Both the position numbers and the translations under genes were made by a program. 64,000 bases of DNA from Medicago truncatula (taxonomy: Eukaryota; Streptophyta; Magnoliopsida; Fabales; Fabaceae): the NCBI RefSeq assembly GCF_003473485.1, contig NC_053045.1, positions 39,220,494 through 39,284,493 on the forward strand. The letters run 5' to 3'. Under the pieces are notes generated by a model. The model saw only the letters and a list, made by a program, of their open reading frames with translations, had not been told where the DNA came from and did no database searches. Below, in pieces: positions 39,191-52,410 of this stretch; the first letter of the stretch is position 1; every line of letters starts with the position of its first letter.

Positions 39191-40251
39191 ATATGGACAC
39201 CTTTAGAGGTGAGAATTCTTGAAGTAAACTATTTATTTATAAAAGGTCTCAATTGTTAGTTTAAGATTTTTATTTTGATTAGTAAAATAAATAACAAAAA
39301 TAAAAAAATGCCAATGATTTTGATTTTGATTTGTTTTATGAAAAATAAAACAAATTCCACATCATTAGTCATTTAGACTACTCTATTGGATGGTGGGTAT
39401 CGATGAAAATTGCTTTTTTGATATGGAATACTTCTTGTTGACACAAGTAATTTATCAAAAAGCCTCCAGCGATAGTTAACTACCGTTGGAAAAACCGTCG
39501 GTAGTTAACTGCCGCTGGACCCAGCGGCAGTTAACAACACAAGTAAGTTACAAGTTCAAAACAACACAAACCAAACTTCAACCCAACTTCACCCCACCTT
39601 CAATTGCACGGATTTGAGCCAAATTTCTTCAAGTAATTAACAAGTAAGTTATTTTATTTCTATTTACATGCAATGTAGTTTGTTTAGGGTGTTATTTTCA
39701 TAATTTTAGCAAAATGTTAGTGTTTAGGTTAGGTTTAAAAATTGCAAATTATGTTAGAATTTGATGTTATAATGTTTGTTTTTTGCTGGCATTGTTGTTT
39801 AGAGTAGGTTTAAGTACAATGCAGTTGAATTTGATATTGAATTAACACTAATTGTGCTAGTATTTTGAAATGCACTTAAGGTGTTTGATGAAATTCCTAA
39901 GTGAAATGACCTTGCTTTTTTTGTGATTTTTTTTTCCAAATATGTTAAATCTTATAATGTATATATGTTATAATTATTATAAGCTTGGATTTTTAAAAAT
40001 TTTTGGCAAGTTTGAAGAATGACATAATGTGGTATGTTATATAAATGCCTAAGTTGTTGAATGATTCTAACTGTGGATTTGTATGAATGCCTAAGTTTCA
40101 TTTTTGATATGTTACATGTTATTTGGTTGGATTTTTATGCTATGTTAAATGCCTTAAAAGTATATAGTTTTTAAGAAAATGTTGAAATACATTGTATTCT
40201 TAAATACATTGTCCACTTATTTGTGTTTTTTTAAATTTGTTTTGAACAGGT

Positions 40252-41448
40252 ATGGCTAGGGACGAGGATGATCGGCAACAGGTTATTAGAGAGGATAGGA
40301 TGCGCAAAGGCAAAGCGGCGAGTACCGCTAGCGCTCGAAAGGAAAAGGTGGACCAAAACCCGTATGTCCCGAAAACTTGGAAGCGGAGGGATGCGATGCC
40401 AGGTGTAGAGAGCTCACAACCACATATGGATTACTCCTCCCAGGTGGTTGATCCGACACAGACGTATGAGTATGCGAAGGGATTTCAGGGATAAGATCGG
40501 ATGGAGGATGATATAATGTTTTATCAGCCGCAGGACAAGGCGGAGGATGAGGAGGTGGCAGGTGATGAGGAGGTGCCAGAGGATGTTGTGGCAGATTATA
40601 TGGAGGCAGAGAATGTTATTCCTGAGGGTGAACCTGAGCCTCGGCCTCAGCGACGACGACGTCGTGTTCCACCGATACCGCCATATCCTGTTAGAGAACC
40701 TCCCTATCCTGGAGGACCGTATACCACGTCACTGTTGACCGACTATGCGAGGCACGTGGCGAACCCTCTTTGGGTGAACCATCATAATGTAAGTGTTTAA
40801 ATTATTTAAAATTCTTTAAGTGATTATTTAAAATAATGTAGCGTAAATGTTATAATTATTTAAAATAATGTAGCGTAAATGTTTAAATTATTTAAAAGAA
40901 TGTAACGTAAAGGGTTTTAATTATAATATTATGTAGCGTAAGTGTTTTAATTATTTTATATTATGTAGCGTAAATGTTTTAATTATTTAAAAGAATGTAG
41001 CATTAGTGTTTTAATTATAATATTATGTAGCGTAAGAGTTTTAATTTTAATATTATGTAGAGTAAGTATTTTAATTATTTTATATTATATAGCATAAGTG
41101 TTTTAATTATTTAAAAGAATGTAGTGTTAGTGTTTTAATTATATAATATAGTGACAATGTCTTAATTAATTTCAATTTCAGATGTGGCATGATCAGACGG
41201 ATTACAAGTGTATAAATGCAGGGGAAAAGATGAAAGAGCTTGGTAAGCCGGAGGCGGGTTTGAGGTGGTTTTGGGAGCCTGTGGAGGGGTCTGGCCTGCA
41301 TGATTTGATATACACGGGATGTTCTAGTGTCACCCATGCCATAATACGTGTTATGTGCGAGAGATGGCACATGGAGACCAGTAGTTTTCATCTACCTGTG
41401 AGGGAGATGAACGATCACTGTAATATTTACCAGAACTCCCATCGATAA
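40252..41448 (+). pseudogene. Plant mobile domain (PMD / MAIN-like) gene remnant
   Basis: The ATG follows an acceptor (TTTTGAACAG). An acidic, Arg-rich N-terminus leads to PPYPGGPYTTSLLTDYARHV and a donor AAT|GTAAGTG near 40790. After an intron the acceptor AATTTCAG at 41181 opens exon two: GLRWFWEPVEGSGLHDLIYT, then IRVMCERWHMETSSFHLPVR, the PMD core (usual form FVERWHPETSSFHLP). A TAA at 40492-40494 breaks the first exon and the domain stops after VREM, so most of the C-terminal half is missing. PMD proteins occur both in host silencing factors (MAIN type) and in Mutator/gypsy transposons; this context suggests a transposon origin. Confidence 0.72.
40805..41155. repeat. Degenerate tandem repeat in the PMD intron
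   Basis: About eight to ten copies of a 30-40-bp unit built on ATGTAGCGTAAGTGTTTTAATTA fill the intron between the two PMD exons, with unit length varying by small indels. Confidence 0.7.
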
Positions 41449-41659
41449 CTGCTTTTCCAATAATAGAAGTTTCCGGTTCTTTTCTGCGATTATATATTTT
41501 TGACTGCCCCAGTTTAATTGACACAAAATGCTGTTATAGAATGGCTTTTTCTTGGATGGTACAACTCCTGCAGGTGCCTCCTCCCTCTTTTTTCCTTTTG
41601 TCTATATCTCTGTTTATGTGATTCAACTAATATATAACAAATTATTTATCTGGTACCAG

Positions 41660-42037
41660 GTGCATGTGAAATCCGATCTCCCAAAGTGTTTCATTGATAT
41701 TATTATTCCTAGAACTCAAATTCCAATGTGGTGCAATACACAAAATGTGGGTAGTTCAATAAGGATGGATCCATCACCTAGCACGGGTGACAAGAACTTA
41801 ACATTTGTAGCACATGATGATCCAAATAGTTTAGGTGAAGGAATAAATTTTAAATCTTCAACATCGCATTATGATATTAGTTGTCTTGAATTGGCAGCTG
41901 ATGTTTGGCAAGTCCCCGGTTTGCATTTTGAGGTAAAGAACTGTGGTTACAGATGGATATTTGAGGAGGATCTGGAGCAATTAAACCCACAAAGTGGAAA
42001 TTCATCAGTTCAAAACATGTATCAAACAAACAAATGA
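41660..42037 (+). pseudogene. TIR-NBS-LRR 3' exon fragment (C-JID)
   Basis: After a possible acceptor (GGTACCAG, 41659) the frame reads DLPKCFIDIIIPRTQIPMWC, then NTQNVGSSIRMDPSPSTGDK, and ends LHFEVKNCGYRWIFEEDLEQ and a short tail to TGA 42035-42037. IP.WF/C..Q..GSSI and the VKNCG(Y/W)RW.(F/Y) block are hallmarks of the TNL post-LRR domain. The upstream piece (NRSFRFFSAIIY near 41464) may be a broken preceding exon. No TIR or NB-ARC lies nearby; it abuts the PMD remnant. Confidence 0.65.
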
Positions 42038-43105
42038 TCAGCCATATCATTTAGCTGATTAATGAAAATCCCAGAAATTCAATAGAATCCTATAATAAAT
42101 AAATAAAACGCTTTTGCATTTTAAATATGATAATAAGCTGATTTTTTGTCAGTTCTCTTTTTATACTATAGTCAATATTGAACATGCTTGATCATTGATA
42201 CGCTTTTTAATTATTTTTTCATTCTTTAAAAACACTAAATTACAAAGTCACCATTGGTCTTTATTGGGTTGGGTCTTCTTATTAATTTCATTGTTAAGTT
42301 AGTGAAATGAAGACCTACCTATTCCTACCTACACTTTTCTAAGCGTGAGGCAAATTTTAAGAGTTAGAGATGATATTGCTCTAAAGAGAAAAATACACCG
42401 ACCTCTTTTTTTTTGTTTTTTTTTATTTTTATGTTAAATCATAACCAAGAAATTTTTGGAATTTATTTGTTTATAACTTAAATCTATTTCAAGTCCTAAT
42501 AAGATGTTTTTGTTGTTGTCAATATCCTAAATTCCTAATGTATTTTTTTAATGTCAGACTTCGTAGGAAGAATTAAACCTATGACATCTTTATTAATCAT
42601 TTACTCCAATTCTTATGTCCATTTCAATTCAACAGCCATGGAAACCTAACCAGTTTCAATTCAACAATGATTTTCTACCATAAAATTGGGAAATGTACGT
42701 TCTATTTTGCACTCACTTTGTACCTCATGTGTGCCTGAGATAAACAAGAGAGGCATGATCACTTCTAATGCAGCACTACAAACCAATTCTAACTCCTAAT
42801 ATGGTTGGTCTTTTAGGAAGCTTTGTTAAATATTAACCTATATAGGAGTGTTCTCAAAAGGACCATGTAACAAAATATTAACCTATATTTTAACAATTGC
42901 ATAGAGCATGTAACAAAATCAAGTTAAAAAAGAAAAACGTATACTATTTCTAAACTAAATGTAAGAGTTAAAGCTAGCTAGCATTAATACATGAAGCAAG
43001 ACTATTAGGAAAAGTTTCATTTCATATATACCAAATGTAAAACTCAGCAACAACCTCTAAATCCAACAGCTATATATTGATAACAGAATTTCAAAATTAA
43101 TGCAA
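42038..43105. other. Intergenic, nothing recognised
   Basis: A/T-rich sequence with no coding frame, repeat or RNA gene that I can support; probably includes the 3' trailer of the polyubiquitin-like gene. Confidence 0.4.
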
Positions 43106-45036
<1,931 letters not shown>

Positions 45037-45206
45037 CTTGAAGTGAATAACAAGAAAAACGGCGAGATTAGAGAACCTAAGCAGTCCCTTTCTTCAAAAA
45101 AAGAAATAGCAAACGAAAGTAGTCGCTAAAACAAAGCAAACCTAATAGCATAGCAATAGAAAGTAAAGGAGGGGTAATTTTATAGTTGTTTTCTTATAAA
45201 GGGTTT

Positions 45207-45352
45207 TTTTTTTTTTTTTTTTTTTTTTTTCGGTCAGATAGTGTGGTGCATAGAACTCATACAATTTAATTGTGGTGAAGTGGAATGTTCGGGGTTCGAA
45301 CCCTAACTCCTGCATATAAAATGCGATATTCCTACCAACTGAAAAATTAATC
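45207..45352 (-). mobile_element. tRNA-derived SINE of a second family
   Basis: On the minus strand it carries an A-box-like CAGTTGGTAGGAATATCGCA, a B box GGTTCGAACCC and a long A tail (T-run at 45207-45229 on the plus strand). Target duplication not resolved. Confidence 0.6.
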
Positions 45353-45485
45353 AAAAATCACTTTTTTTTTGGTAGTTAACAATCACAAATAACTTCAGTT
45401 TTTTACACAAGAGCGTTTAAATAAGATGACACGGATCTCTTATAACTTAATTAATATCCTAAGTTCAGCATTGGGTATGCAATAA

Positions 45486-45590
45486 CGTTAAAACTCTTAG
45501 GAAGAGTCTGCCGTCTATTTAGGTCCCACAATGTTTGAGGGATTAGTCCTCTCAGTTGTGTGCGGAGAATACCCAATTTACATCAAAAAA
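45486..45590 (+). mobile_element. Truncated SINE (same family as 44156)
   Basis: It shares AAAACTCTTAGG, GGTCCCACAATG, GAGGGATTAGTC and the TTTACATCAAAAAAA tail with the SINE at 44156-44348, in plus orientation, and lacks the B-box half. Confidence 0.65.
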
Positions 45591-46532
45591 ATAGCTTCAA
45601 TTTTTTTTTAAATCTCTAGATTTTCTAACTTAAATCTATTTATTTTTTTTAAACTATAAAACAAACACTCATAAATCTTACCAACTTGCGGTGTTAGTTG
45701 TGGCTAGTGTATTGATTTTTTTTATTTGAAGAAACTGTACCAATTTCTCTATTATTATCATGGTATGATATTGATACAAGTTTCCACCGCCGTTTAGGTG
45801 ATTAATCTTCTTTGAGAAAACTATGGAATATACAAGACGACTTCTCCCATGTCTATTTGATCTTTTTCATATGCATGAGATTTTTTCCATATGCATAAGT
45901 CAGAAATTGAATCCCTCAGGATATATTTATGAAGTCTAAATCCCTTACGTTTTGGTTCAATCCATTGTTGATGTATCAATTGTTTTTTTGACATAATATT
46001 AATGTATTAATTGTTATCAATATACCTATTGTAAAAAAAAAAATCAACAACTACCATTCAGGCTGCACTAACGTGCATGTTCGTCTGCTTTTTTTTTCTT
46101 TTTTAGGAATGTCCGCTTTTCTAATGCTTATTCATGTAAAAAGAGATATTATTTACGGTTTTGCTAGCAAGTGTCTTAAGAGTATTGTTTAAGGAACTCA
46201 TAAAATTTTTTGTCTTAGAAATACAAATCTAATACATATGAAAGTCATAACAACACAGTTTTATAAATAAAAATTACTACTTTTGAAGGTTTAAACAATG
46301 CCCCAAAGACACTTGTTAGTATTTTTCATTATTTTAACATATCAAACATTTTTTGACAAGTGATATTAAAATAAGCTGCTTCAGAGCGCTCGTATACTAT
46401 TTTATTTTATATTATCTTTTTTTAAACAATGACTTTTAAAAATATTGCATTTGTTATCCTAAAAATAAGAGTATGTCATTTGTTTGTCGCAAATTAAAAA
46501 AAAAATAATAAAATTGAATCTCTCCTAAAAAA

Positions 46533-47110
46533 AACGGTGAGATCTACATTACCCTCTCTTGTTTAGGGGGTAATTACCCTCTCATGATATCAACCAATCA
46601 AAATGTAATTACATAGGTAACATTAAATGTCAAATAAATGAGTCAATTTTTTCTAAAAATAAAAGAGTTGATCTTAATCATTAGATAACTTTTAATTTTT
46701 AGAAGATTAAGGTCCGTTTAAGCAGGATATCTCTTTGATGCATCAAACATGAGATTTAATGTATCATATCCTGTCTCCCTATCCTGACCATCAAACAGAC
46801 CCTTAATACTTTTAATTTTTATTAAATTATATTAAGGTGTTCGATCTTAATTAATTTACACTACAAGACTTATAACAAATAAAATTTTACATCAAATTTC
46901 TTTCATCTGGATGTCCTTAAATTCATCACTTACATTCATAAAAAAATATTCATTCCAAAACCCCGAACGTGAGAACAAAAACATCTCATTCATTCAAATT
47001 TCTTCTTCTTTATTTATCCATATTGATCAATTCTTGTTTCTTTTTCATTCTTCTTCCCATTTTGACTGTTCAATTTTGTCGTTCCAAACTGTTGTAGTTT
47101 CCAATTATAG
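46533..47110. mobile_element. Partial copy of the 25.8-29.2 kb inverted-repeat family, with MITE
   Basis: 46533-46690 matches the complement of 29020-29210 (TACCCTCTCTTGTTTAGG...CCTCTCATGATATCAACC). 46845-47100 matches 28200-28420. Between them a roughly 100-bp MITE (46708-46804) has ends GGTCCGTTTAAGC / GGGTCTGTTTGATGG (complement) flanked by TTAA, as in Harbinger-type MITEs. Confidence 0.55.
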
Positions 47111-49038
47111 TGAGAATTGTCGTTGTTTCTTCTCGTTTTTTTTATATAGGCTTGGCATCTTCTAGAGCCATAAAAAAATAATACAAATGAAAAATAATGA
47201 GAGTTATGTTTTGGACAGGGCTAAAACCCACTTTCTAAACCGATCGGGTCATCTCAAATCACTAGAAAATAAACTGACCATGATATGGACTTGTTCTAAA
47301 TCAATCTAATCAAGGCCGCATAAGCTAATATGGATCTTTCATTTTGGATCTAGGCTGGCTTTCTATAATATGGTCACAAGTGTCCGTCAGGACAACTGTC
47401 TGAATTAGGGTTAAAGTGACTAAAAGCCATAATTCACTACTATAAAGGCTAATTCATAGCTTCCTTCCAGATACACACTTTTCTACCCTAACGACCTCGC
47501 ATATATATGACACATTTTTATTTGATCGTCAAAATGATTGCAAGTCCACCTTCTCCCTTTTCGGAGAGAAGGAAGTTTCGTTCAAAGTATGTAAACCTTA
47601 GCACCTCACATATCAGTTGATTTTATCATCTTATATTTTATTGTAACACTTGTCATATCTTCTAGAGATGAGAAAACACTTTACAAATGAACAATAATTG
47701 GAAAAATTAATCTTGTCGTCTTTAACTTAATTTCATGTAACAATTTCTTCTTTTATCTTTTTTCACGTCATTTTCACCCTTTTGATCAATTTGCATATGT
47801 ATTTTCAAGATTTAAATATATACATATGAACTCTTAGTGTTTAAGTTTATGATCCTTCACTCATGTTTTCATATGAATTTTAGATTTAATACTTGAAAAT
47901 TCATATGCTAACGAACTAAAAGAAAAAAATGAGGTGAAAAAGATATAAATAAAAAAAAATGAAGTTTTTACTTAAAATCAAAGTTAAGGAACGACGAGTG
48001 TAATTTTACCAAATTAATTAGACTTGGAAGGTAAAAAAAAATGAATATAAACATTTTAAATGAAAAATACAAATATTGTTTTGTAAGAAAAATTAAAAAG
48101 ATATTTTAAATGAAAGTTAAACATAATTATCTACCATTTTTCATTTTTATTATACTCACTCTATTCTTATTTACTATTTTATATTTTTATCGTAAATACT
48201 AATATTAACAAACATACAAATGAATGATATGTGCATATTGGATCCAAGTACTCTTTTTAGATGATCACTCGTGGATGCTCTTATAGCATTAAAGGGTCCC
48301 CTGGTGACCCAAAAGCTATAAATGAATATGATTAAACCGATTGTTTCCTATTGACAAACGTGGCCATATGCGTTAGTTAAGAGTAGAGGATGTGCTTATA
48401 CAAGTTGTTCCCCTTGAAATGTGTAACAACAAATACTTCCTTCAATTGATTGAATTGAATTATAGTGGACCCAGACACTTCACAAACCCGTAAAACATTG
48501 GTAAATCTATTGGTCTAAATATTTTGAAGGGTGACAACAGCGTTACCCTCTAATAAAATATGGATAGAAATTATTCATCTCGGTTTAAATCAATCAAAAT
48601 TATTTATTTATCTTTTATTATTTATGTTGTAAACAATGAAAAACGGATAAATATATTTGATTGCTGCAAACTCATATGGATAATATCATCTTTACAAATT
48701 CAGAAGGATAATATTGTCTCTTCTCTTTCTTGTGAGTTGTCACCAAAATTTCCACATCTATTTCATTTTTATTTGTTCGGTTCAGATTGTCCTATCAACT
48801 TTGATCCAGTACAGATCAAATTAATGACTTTGTCGTCATCCACGTTGCAGATCCGGAGACATATGTATTTCGGAGACTTGAATATATAGTCATGTGTGTA
48901 GGCTTTTGTACTTTGTCGTTTTATGCTATTAACATGGATGTTGTAGTTTGTTCGCATATTCATCATCTTTGTTTTTAATGAATTTACATTGTATCATATA
49001 CTATATCAATTTTAATGAATGAATATCATTTATTTTTA
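47111..49038. other. Intergenic, no supported gene
   Basis: The frame at 48560-48889 (FHFYLFGSDCPINFDPVQIK) has no recognised domain. No RNA genes or clear repeats. Confidence 0.35.
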
Positions 49039-49047
49039 TAAAAAAAT

Positions 49048-49912
49048 GGGTTAATTAAGTTTTTGGTCCCTATAAATATCTGCAATTTTGTTTTTAGTCC
49101 CTATAAAAATAAATCACACTTTTTAGTCCCTACAAAATTTTCCGTTTGTGTTTTTAGTCCCTGTTAAATTAAAATTTGTTTAATTATTCTTAAAATTTTA
49201 GATTTTTTAATGATTTTTTACATACTTGTTTAAAACATTATAAAAGGTTCCGCCACAATAAATTAGCTCAAAATTTTATTTTTAGGTTCAAATTTTCGCT
49301 AGTTTTATCTTGAGTTTTTGGAAAAAAATTATATTTAATTCATTACATGTTAAAAAATTCTAATTTTTTATAAAAGAGATTATTATAATGTTCTTAGCAT
49401 GTCTGTTAAAAATCATTTAAAAATATAAAAGTTTAAGTATAATTAAACAAATTTCAATTTAACAGGGACCAACACATACTTTTAGTCCTTATAAGATTAA
49501 AATTTTCTTAATTGTGCTTAAACTTTTAAATTTGTAACATATTTTTCACATACTTACTTAGAATATTATACAAAGTTCCTCCGCAAAAAAGTAACTTAAA
49601 ATTTTATTATTAGGTCCAAATTTTCATTAATATAATCTTGAAAATTTGGCTTTTAGAAAAATTCATATTTAATTCATTACATGTTAAAAAAATAATTTTT
49701 TTTACAAAATAGTGTTTTATGATGTTATGAACATGTATGTAAAAAATCTTTCAAAAATTTAGAAGTTTAAGCATAATTAAACAAATTTTAATTTAACAGG
49801 GACTAAAAACACTAACAGAAAATTTTGTAGGGACTAAAAAGTGTGATTTATTTTTATAGGGACTAAAAACAAAACTGCAGATATTTATAGGGACCAAAAA
49901 CTTAATTAACCC
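49048..49912. mobile_element. Mutator-type MITE, 9-bp target duplication
   Basis: Long inverted ends (GGGTTAATTAAG...TTTTAGTCCCTATAAA, about 115 bp) are flanked by perfect TAAAAAAAT at 49039-49047 and 49913-49921. No coding region. 9-bp duplications are characteristic of Mutator-type elements. Confidence 0.8.
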
Positions 49913-49924
49913 TAAAAAAATATA

Positions 49925-50147
49925 GGGTTAATTAAGTTTTTAGTCCTTATAAATATTCACAGTTTTGTTTTTAGTCCCTACAAAATAAAATCACACTTTT
50001 TAGTCCCTGTGACATTTTCCTTAAGCATTTTAGGGACCAAAACTGTTGATGGAAATTTTTGACAGGGACTAAAAGTACTGATGGAAAAATTTATAGGGAC
50101 TAAAAATGCTGATGAAAAATTTTATAGGAACTAAAAACTTAATTAAT
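49925..50147. mobile_element. Short second MITE of the same family
   Basis: It starts GGGTTAATTAAG four bases after the preceding element's duplication and ends CTTAATTAA, with the same TTTTAGTCCCTA blocks in both orientations. The two elements are arranged head-to-tail. Confidence 0.65.
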
Positions 50148-50557
50148 ATATATTCTATTATCTAAAATACTCTCTAAAAGAATGAATATTAGAAATAGAG
50201 CTTTTAGCATTTTTTTAATTGTTTTCTTTCTTTTCTGTTTTTTAAACACGAACTCTAAGCTCATTTTATGATGGTTTATTTTCTCATACTATTGATTTTT
50301 CGTGCGTTCTATGAATTTTTGATTATATAATTCAAAAACGTAAAAACACATTAAATTACCTTCAAACTTTTCAGATTTCACAATCTGAAGCAAGTGTAGA
50401 GAGCGGAAAAGAAACCCTCCTCTTTTAATTGACGGGGTCTTAATATTTTTTTAGAGGCATTATTGTTTATTTGATTGATAGGCTCTTAATATATATATAT
50501 TTTTTTAATTTAGAGGCACTATTGTTTAAAATTTGGTTGGGTTTAGCTCACTTTACT

Positions 50558-50644
50558 CTTATAATAATAATAATAATAATTTATTGTTTCTAATACTTTG
50601 TCTTCAATCTTGGTTTATAGTTTTTTTTTCTGAACATGCAAAAA

Positions 50645-50700
<56 letters not shown>
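50558..50700. repeat. Microsatellites (TAA)n and (AT)n
   Basis: A TAA/ATA run at about 50561-50581 and an uninterrupted AT dinucleotide run of about 50 bp at 50648-50698. Confidence 0.9.
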
Positions 50701-51059
50701 CAACAAAGTAGTCACCTCTTCCGCACAAGACGTGCTAAAAGAAAACGACTAATATTACAAAAGAGTTCGGTCAACCAAGAGGCAAAATTAACCTATACCA
50801 AAACAATTTAGAGGGCAAGTCATCCGATTATTTGCCCCAAGCACAAAAACAGCATTAGCTGCTTTCATCCACCAATAAGAATGTTGTTGCACCTTTTCAA
50901 TTAAGTGAGGAATAGTGCTTTCGGTATTGTTAAAATGTTTTTTTTTTCTTTTCAATTTATGGTCTTTTTATTTTTGTGAATCGAGTATTATTTGTACACA
51001 AACGGTAGAGTTTAATCGTTTGATCCAAATGTAGTGATCATAATAATTATTATTTTTTA

Positions 51060-52334
51060 CCAACATATATGGTGTATAATTATGTATATGGATATTGAGA
51101 TAAATATACATGTATATATTTAGGAGAATCTGCTAGACTGATATCTAATTATTTAAGTGAAATAAATGTGGGGAGCTGGAAGCGGAAGATAAGAAAGAAA
51201 GGGATATGCAATTGACTAAAATCTAAGCTTGTTTGTTTCATTATTTGGTGATGGGGATAGAGATTTCTCCCTAATCATTTCATCATTTCTTGATTATTAT
51301 ACCTTCCACCAGAGGATATAGGTAGAAATAGAGGGCAGGGCGGGGCAGGCCATACCATATAACTAACTTTAGGCAACTACCCTACCTATGTTCACGGTTA
51401 AACTTTTTAAGTTGACAATTATATAATTTTTTAAAATAAAAACAATGAAGTTAAAAGTAAAAAAGAAAGGGAAATGTTAATCGGTGTCTTCGAGATACTG
51501 GTTAAGGATATTAAAAAATGAAATAAACAAACTTAGGGGGGTGTATTGGATTAAGATTTTAAAGGACAATTTTTGTTTAAAAAAGTATTGAGGATTTTAA
51601 AAGACTTTGTAAGATTTTGATGATTTTAAAAAACTATTAAGGATTTCAATGGATTTAATTTATAAGATTTTAAAGGATTTGAAATGATTTTATGAATTTC
51701 AACAGATTTTATGAATTTTAAGAAATAATTGAAAAAAATATGATAACACACTCTCTTTCACAAAATCTCAATAAAAACTCTTTAAGGAATCAGAGAGAGG
51801 GAGAGAGGTTTTTTACGGGAGAGCTAGAGAGAGAGTAAAATCTTAAAAGAAAAAAACAATCCTAAGAAATCTCATGTTTTCATGAAAGACTTTTTCATGC
51901 TAAAATTTCACTAGAAAATCCCACAAAATCTGATTTATTAAACAATCCTTCGAAATTTGAATGATTTTGAATACCACTAGACTTTTTTTAAGTGATTAAG
52001 AGTCTTGAATACCACAAGACTTTTTTTAAATGACAAAGAATCTTGATTAAATAACACAAGACTTTTTTTAAATTGAAAAAAGTCTTGATTGAATACCACA
52101 ATACTTTTTCATGATAAAAAAATCTTTTAAAATCCCTTAGAATCATGATCCAATACACTCCTTTAGATTTTAGTCAATTGCATATCCCTTTCTTTCATAT
52201 CTTCCGCTTCCAACTCCCCACATTTATTTCACTTAAATAATTAGATATCAGTATATCAGATTCTCCTATATATATATATAGAGGTATATTTATCTCAATA
52301 TCCATACACATAACTACACGCCATATATGTTGGT
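51060..52334. repeat. Inverted duplication of the alcohol-oxidase upstream region
   Basis: 51060-51226 and 52163-52334 are inverted copies about 170 bp long, with shared blocks GGATATTGAGATAAATATAC, ATATCTAATTATTTAAGTG and GAAAGGGATATGCAATTGAC. The right arm ends 77 bp before the oxidase ATG. The spacer is about 300 bp of unique DNA plus the MITE at 51536-52162. Confidence 0.85.
51536..52162. mobile_element. MITE, possible PIF/Harbinger type
   Basis: Ends GGGGTGTATTGGATTAAGATT and, complemented, AGGAGTGTATTGGATCATGAT are inverted; flanks are TTA (51533-51535 and 52163-52165). Internal repeats of ATTTTAAAGGATTT type. The TTA duplication suggests the family; three bases are weak proof. Confidence 0.55.
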
Positions 52335-52410
52335 CCAAAAATAATATTATATACCATATATTAATTCTTTTCATATCTGTATTAACTAGTTCTTTTATAA
52401 GGTGTTGATC

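Noticed and set aside
45240..45360. Functional tRNA gene because of the GGTTCGAACCC box
   Set aside because: Only A- and B-box-like motifs and a long A tail; no acceptor stem pairing, so SINE is the better reading.
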